Virus record (IMG/VR): IMGVR_UViG_3300022929_000132
Coordinates: 1-29,712 of that record
Strand: one strand, 5' to 3'
DNA length: 29,712 bases
From: a virus
Shown here: in pieces, positions 26,312 to 29,712 of the stretch
How the letters are laid out: each line of letters begins with the position of its first letter
Position numbering within the stretch: position 1 is the stretch's first letter
The notes under the pieces: model-generated
Seen by the model: the letters and a program-made list of their open reading frames with translations, nothing else
Told to the model about the DNA's origin: nothing
Databases searched by the model: none
Program-made: the position numbers and the translations under genes

Positions 26312-28747
26312 ATGTCAACAATTATTCAGATAAAAAGAAATTCCGGGACTACAGCACCTACTACAAGTGATTTAGTTGTCGGAGAAATGGCTTATGCATA
26401 CGATGCATCTAACGATGGTGCTGGTGCTAAGTTATACATAGAAGCCGTAAATAGTTCATCAGCAGCTGATGTTCATATCATAGGTGGTAAATACTATACA
26501 GATTTATTAGATCACACTAAAGGTACTCTTACAGCCAACAGTGCTATACTAACAGATTCAAATTCTAAAATTGATGTTATAAATGTTGACAATGTAACAA
26601 TCAATGGAAACGATATTTCTACAACAAACTCAAATGGTGATTTGACACTAACACCAAATGGTACTGGTATTGTAGATATCAACAAAACAGACGGATTCAA
26701 AGTACCGGTTGGAACAACAGCACAGAGAGCGAGTTCACCGGTAACAGGACAACTAAGATATAACTCAACAACTTCTCAATTTGAAGGATACGCAGCTTCT
26801 TCATGGGGTTCACTAGGTGGAGTTATTGATGTTGACCAAGACACAAAGATTACAGCAGAAAGTGCAGCAGGACAAGACGAAGATGTTCTAACTTTCTTCA
26901 CAGCAGGTACAGCTCAAGTAGTTATAGCAGACGGAGCATTAAGACCTGTAACAGACAATGATATTGACTTAGGTACAAGTTCTTTAGAATTCAAAGACGC
27001 TTACTTTGATGGAACAGTTACTTCTGATGCATTTGCTGGACCACTAACAGGTGATGTTACTGGTACTATTCAAACAGCAGCTCAACCTAATATTACAAGT
27101 TTAGGGACTCTAACAGCATTAACAGTTGATGATGTAGCAATCAATGGTAAAGTAATTACCATGACAGGTTCTACTAGTGATACAGCTACATTAACAGTAG
27201 GTACTAATGGTGCGTTAGACATAACAACTACAGACGATGCTGCAGCTGCAGCTAATATTACTATAACTGCAGACGGAACTTTTGAAGCAATTGGTTCTAC
27301 AATAACACTAGATTCAGGTGGAGCTATTAATTTAGAACCAGCTGCTGGTTCAGCTATCTTATTAGACGGAACAATTAGTGTAGATGCAGGTGTAGTTACA
27401 GGTGCTACAAGTATTACTTCAACAGCATTTGTAGGTACTTTAAGTACAGCAGCTCAACCTAATGTTACAAGTCTTGGTACTTTAACAATAGCTAATGTTG
27501 ACAATTTAAGACTAGACGGTAACATTATATCATCTACAGATTCAAATGGTGATATCAATCTTAATCCAAACGGAACAGGTAATGTAGTAGTAGGTTCAGA
27601 TTCACTAATCATCTCAGCGACAGAAGGTGAAAGTTCAACTTTAATGTTCAGAACAGATGAAGGTGATGATAATGGTGATGATTGGACAATCGTAAACGCT
27701 ACAGGAAACACATTAACATTTAATAATGATATATCTGGTTCAAGTGTAGCACAGATTACATTAACACCTCATGCAACAGTAGCTAGTTCAACAACAGCTA
27801 TAGGTGGTGCTTTAACAGTAGCAGGAGTTACAACATTCTCTGGTGCTGTGAACATGAATTCACAAGCAACTACAAATGTTAATATAGACTCAGGTGCTAT
27901 TGATGGTGTCACAATCGGTACCAACTCAGTTGTTACAGATTTAAGAGTAGATAATATTAAAGTTGATGGTAATACTATATCATCTACAGATAGTGGTGGT
28001 AATGTTATATTAGCACCTAATGGAACAGGTAATGTTGTAGCAAATACAGATACACTATCAATTTCAGCAACAGAAGGTGAAGCAGCGTCTCTACTTCTTC
28101 AAACAGACGAAGGAGATGATGACGGAGATGATTGGACAGTAACAAACACTACAGCTAACAAACTAGCTTTCTATAGTGATATCTCTGGATCAGCAGTAGA
28201 ACATTTCTCACTTACACCACATGCTACAGTAGCTTCATCAACAGCAGCCTTCGCGGGTCATGTTACAGTTGCTGGTGATTTAACAGTTTCAGGTTCTACA
28301 ACAACAGTTTCATCAACTAATACAACTATAACAGATAAGTTAATCGAATTAGCTAACGGAGCATCAGGTTCAGCATCAGGAGATGTTGGTCTAGTTCTTG
28401 AAAGGGGAGATGATGCTAATGTCTTTATCGGTTGGGACGAATCAATCGATGCGTTAGTAGTTGGAACAGGTACATTCACAGGTTCTTCAACAGGTGATTT
28501 ATCACATACACTAGCAGCTGCCAAGTTCGGTTCATTAACATTATCAACTGATCTAGCAGTAGCAGATGGTGGTACAGGTGTTTCATCATTTACTGATAAT
28601 GGTATTGTTTATGGTGATGGTGGTAATGCTCTAGATGTTACAGCAGCACCTGGAAGTTCACCAGAAACTACATCATTCCAAATCTTGACAGCAAACTCAA
28701 GTGGCGTTCCTAAATGGACTACAACTATTGACGGTGGTACATACTAA
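26312..28747 (+). CDS. Large repeat-containing tail fibre
   Basis: An 811-residue Thr/Ser/Gly/Asn-rich protein. The N-terminus IIQIKRNSGTTAPTTSDLVV, then GEMAYAYD, is the Mtd-like fibre N-terminal attachment pattern, also seen in the next gene. The shaft has repeated units: AAQPN(I/V)TSLGTLT at about 256 and 380, and a ~110-residue unit at 396-504 repeated at 546-654, exactly 150 residues apart, with LNPNGTGNVV, SATEGE, a GDD-GDDWT acidic loop and LTPHATVASS. The end has the fibre signature VADGGTGVSSFTDNGIVYGD and GVPKWTT. Unlike the collagen-like fibre it has no S74 chaperone. An AAAGG site precedes the ATG. Probable host-recognition fibre. Confidence 0.75.
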   Translation: MSTIIQIKRNSGTTAPTTSDLVVGEMAYAYDASNDGAGAKLYIEAVNSSSAADVHIIGGKYYTDLLDHTKGTLTANSAILTDSNSKIDVINVDNVTINGNDISTTNSNGDLTLTPNGTGIVDINKTDGFKVPVGTTAQRASSPVTGQLRYNSTTSQFEGYAASSWGSLGGVIDVDQDTKITAESAAGQDEDVLTFFTAGTAQVVIADGALRPVTDNDIDLGTSSLEFKDAYFDGTVTSDAFAGPLTGDVTGTIQTAAQPNITSLGTLTALTVDDVAINGKVITMTGSTSDTATLTVGTNGALDITTTDDAAAAANITITADGTFEAIGSTITLDSGGAINLEPAAGSAILLDGTISVDAGVVTGATSITSTAFVGTLSTAAQPNVTSLGTLTIANVDNLRLDGNIISSTDSNGDINLNPNGTGNVVVGSDSLIISATEGESSTLMFRTDEGDDNGDDWTIVNATGNTLTFNNDISGSSVAQITLTPHATVASSTTAIGGALTVAGVTTFSGAVNMNSQATTNVNIDSGAIDGVTIGTNSVVTDLRVDNIKVDGNTISSTDSGGNVILAPNGTGNVVANTDTLSISATEGEAASLLLQTDEGDDDGDDWTVTNTTANKLAFYSDISGSAVEHFSLTPHATVASSTAAFAGHVTVAGDLTVSGSTTTVSSTNTTITDKLIELANGASGSASGDVGLVLERGDDANVFIGWDESIDALVVGTGTFTGSSTGDLSHTLAAAKFGSLTLSTDLAVADGGTGVSSFTDNGIVYGDGGNALDVTAAPGSSPETTSFQILTANSSGVPKWTTTIDGGTY
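27497..27823 (+). repeat. Fibre internal repeat, copy A
   Basis: Encodes residues 396-504 of the 811-residue fibre (VDNLRLDGN to LTVAG). It aligns without gaps to copy B 450 bp downstream. A shorter relative of its first 30 residues occurs at residues 92-122 (VDNVTINGN to GTGIVDI). Confidence 0.85.
27947..28273 (+). repeat. Fibre internal repeat, copy B
   Basis: Encodes residues 546-654 (VDNIKVDGN to VTVAG). Landmarks SATEGE, GDD-GDDWT and LTPHATVASS are each exactly 150 residues from copy A. Divergence is at both protein and DNA level, so the duplication is not recent. Confidence 0.85.
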
Positions 28748-28751
28748 CTGT

Positions 28752-28759
28752 TATAAATA
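28752..28759 (+). promoter_or_regulatory. T4-type late promoter before the last fibre gene
   Basis: A perfect TATAAATA five bases after the preceding fibre's stop region, about 95 bp upstream of the next ATG. It predicts a leader of about 90 nt, the longest in the window, containing two perfect palindromes. Confidence 0.65.
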
Positions 28760-28772
28760 GTTTTATACAGAA

Positions 28773-28819
28773 AGAGTTATATAACTCTAATTAATTTATA
28801 TAAAGACTCTATATAGAGT
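28773..28819 (+). promoter_or_regulatory. Paired palindromes in fibre leader (hairpins or terminator)
   Basis: AGAGTTATATAACTCT (28773-28788) and ACTCTATATAGAGT (28806-28819) are perfect palindromes 17 bp apart. Their arms AGAGT/ACTCT are interchangeable, so the two could fold separately or pair with each other. Both lie after the late promoter and before the fibre ATG. They may act on translation, mRNA stability or termination; no long T-run follows. Confidence 0.45.
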
Positions 28820-28854
28820 TAAGTGATTGAACATAGTCTAAATAGGCGGGAACA

Positions 28855-29712
28855 ATGGCAACAAACATTAAATTAAAGCGTTCTGCTACGCAGGGAGCTG
28901 TACCAGGTACTTCGGATATAGAATTAGGAGAAATAGCTCTTAATACTTACGACGGAAAGATGTACATGAAGAAAACCGTTTCGGGTTCTTCTTCAATCGT
29001 AGAATTAACAGGTTCATCAGCACCAACTTCATCAGCATTCGCTCATAGTACATATAAGTATACTGCATCAGGTAGTCAAACCACATTTACAGGTTCAGAT
29101 GCTGACAGTAAAACTTTATCTTATACAGCAGGACAAATTCAAGTATTTCTAAATGGTGTATTACTAGATGCGGCTGATTATACAGCTAGTAATGGTTCTA
29201 GTGTTGTATTAGGATCAGCAGCTTCAGCTAATGATATATTATACATCATTTCTTTTGAAGGTACAAACCCGTTTGACTATTTCAAATACACAGCAACAAA
29301 TGCTCAAACATCATTCTCAGGTAATGATGATAACTCAGAAAGTTTATTATATACAGTAGGAAATATAGCTGTATATCTAAATGGTGTTCTTCTAGACGCA
29401 ACAGACTACACAGCAACAACAGGTACAAGTGTCGTATTAGCATCAGGTGCTTCTACAGGTGACATACTTGTAATATACGAATTCAATGAAACAGGTCTTA
29501 CCGATCTAGCAAACGATACAACTCCTCAGTTGGGTGGTGATTTAGATGTAAATGGTAGTGATATTGTTTCAACTTCTAATGCTAATATTGATATTATACC
29601 ACATGGAACAGGAAATGTAAACCTTGGTACAGATACAGTAGCAATAGGTACTAGTGGTGAAAATGTAACAATTACAACTACAGGTACAGGTGATCTAACA
29701 CTTAATACAAAT
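28855..29712 (+). CDS. Partial tail fibre (N-terminal 286 residues)
   Basis: The gene is open to the window edge; 286 codons are present. The N-terminus NIKLKRSATQGAVPGTSDIE, then LGEIALNTYDGKMYMKK, is the Mtd-like fibre attachment pattern. Two tandem beta-modules follow: QVFLNGVLLDAADYTASNG (about residues 98-130) and AVYLNGVLLDATDYTATTG (about 176-208), each followed by a VVL--GAS-GDIL strand. Then the shaft unit TPQLGGDLDVNGSDIVSTSN and IIPHGTGNVNLGTDTVAIG is shared with the preceding fibre. SD-like sequence AGGCGGGA precedes the ATG. The C-terminal receptor or chaperone part lies outside the window. Confidence 0.8.
   Translation, partial: MATNIKLKRSATQGAVPGTSDIELGEIALNTYDGKMYMKKTVSGSSSIVELTGSSAPTSSAFAHSTYKYTASGSQTTFTGSDADSKTLSYTAGQIQVFLNGVLLDAADYTASNGSSVVLGSAASANDILYIISFEGTNPFDYFKYTATNAQTSFSGNDDNSESLLYTVGNIAVYLNGVLLDATDYTATTGTSVVLASGASTGDILVIYEFNETGLTDLANDTTPQLGGDLDVNGSDIVSTSNANIDIIPHGTGNVNLGTDTVAIGTSGENVTITTTGTGDLTLNTN

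Noticed and set aside
1-29712. tRNA genes, integrase, insertion sequences, defence systems
   Set aside because: No cloverleaf, recombinase or transposase pattern was seen; nearly all sequence is assigned to structural genes.

Overview
The window is the tail/baseplate module of a T4-like contractile-tailed phage (myovirus). The evidence is a nearly complete set of T4-type baseplate genes (gp26, gp54-like, gp48, gp53, gp27-like, gp5, gp25, gp6, gp7-like, gp8), a gp4 head-completion nuclease, and T4-type late promoters (TATAAATA). The DNA is visibly AT-rich. Gene content and style, including long DUF4815-type structural proteins, small 'MADKKITAL' proteins, collagen-like fibres and S74 chaperones, resemble marine T4-like phages of cyanobacteria and SAR11/Pelagibacter. 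An outer-membrane protein gene of a mainly proteobacterial family (TIGR02001/Gcw_chp) and the low GC favour a marine alphaproteobacterial host such as Pelagibacter. That host assignment is inference, not proof.

Layout: positions 1-3356 are on the minus strand. In transcription order they hold gp4 head-completion nuclease, a secreted outer-membrane-like protein, a conserved virion protein (possibly gp2), a gp54-like tube initiator, gp26, a 48-residue gp51-like ORF and the start of another gene. A 42-bp divergent gap (3357-3398) separates these from a long plus-strand run: gp48, gp53, gp27-like hub, gp5 spike, gp25, gp6, a small structural protein, gp7-like, gp8, a DUF4815-type protein, an 825-residue tail structural protein, a coiled-coil mini-protein, a collagen-like fibre with an S74 chaperone, two small virion proteins, an 811-residue repeat fibre and a partial fibre running off the right edge. 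Five plus-strand junctions and one minus-strand junction are TAATG one-base overlaps, implying tight translational coupling.

How they work together: gp27-like and gp5 form the hub and spike. gp48 and gp54-like cap the hub and start the tube. gp53, gp25, gp6, gp7 and gp8 form the wedges. The DUF4815 and 825-residue proteins and the fibres form the periphery and receptor-binding apparatus. gp26/gp51-like act in hub assembly.

Most notable observation: gp26 ends in a perfect -1 slippery heptamer (T TTT TTC) two codons before its stop. The -1 frame runs without a stop into the gp51-like ORF, which has no good ribosome-binding site of its own, and a foldable RNA element lies 7 nt downstream. This closely resembles the lambda G/GT tail-chaperone frameshift but in a T4-like gp26-gp51 locus. 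Second is the outer-membrane-like protein gene with its own late promoter inside the virion cluster.
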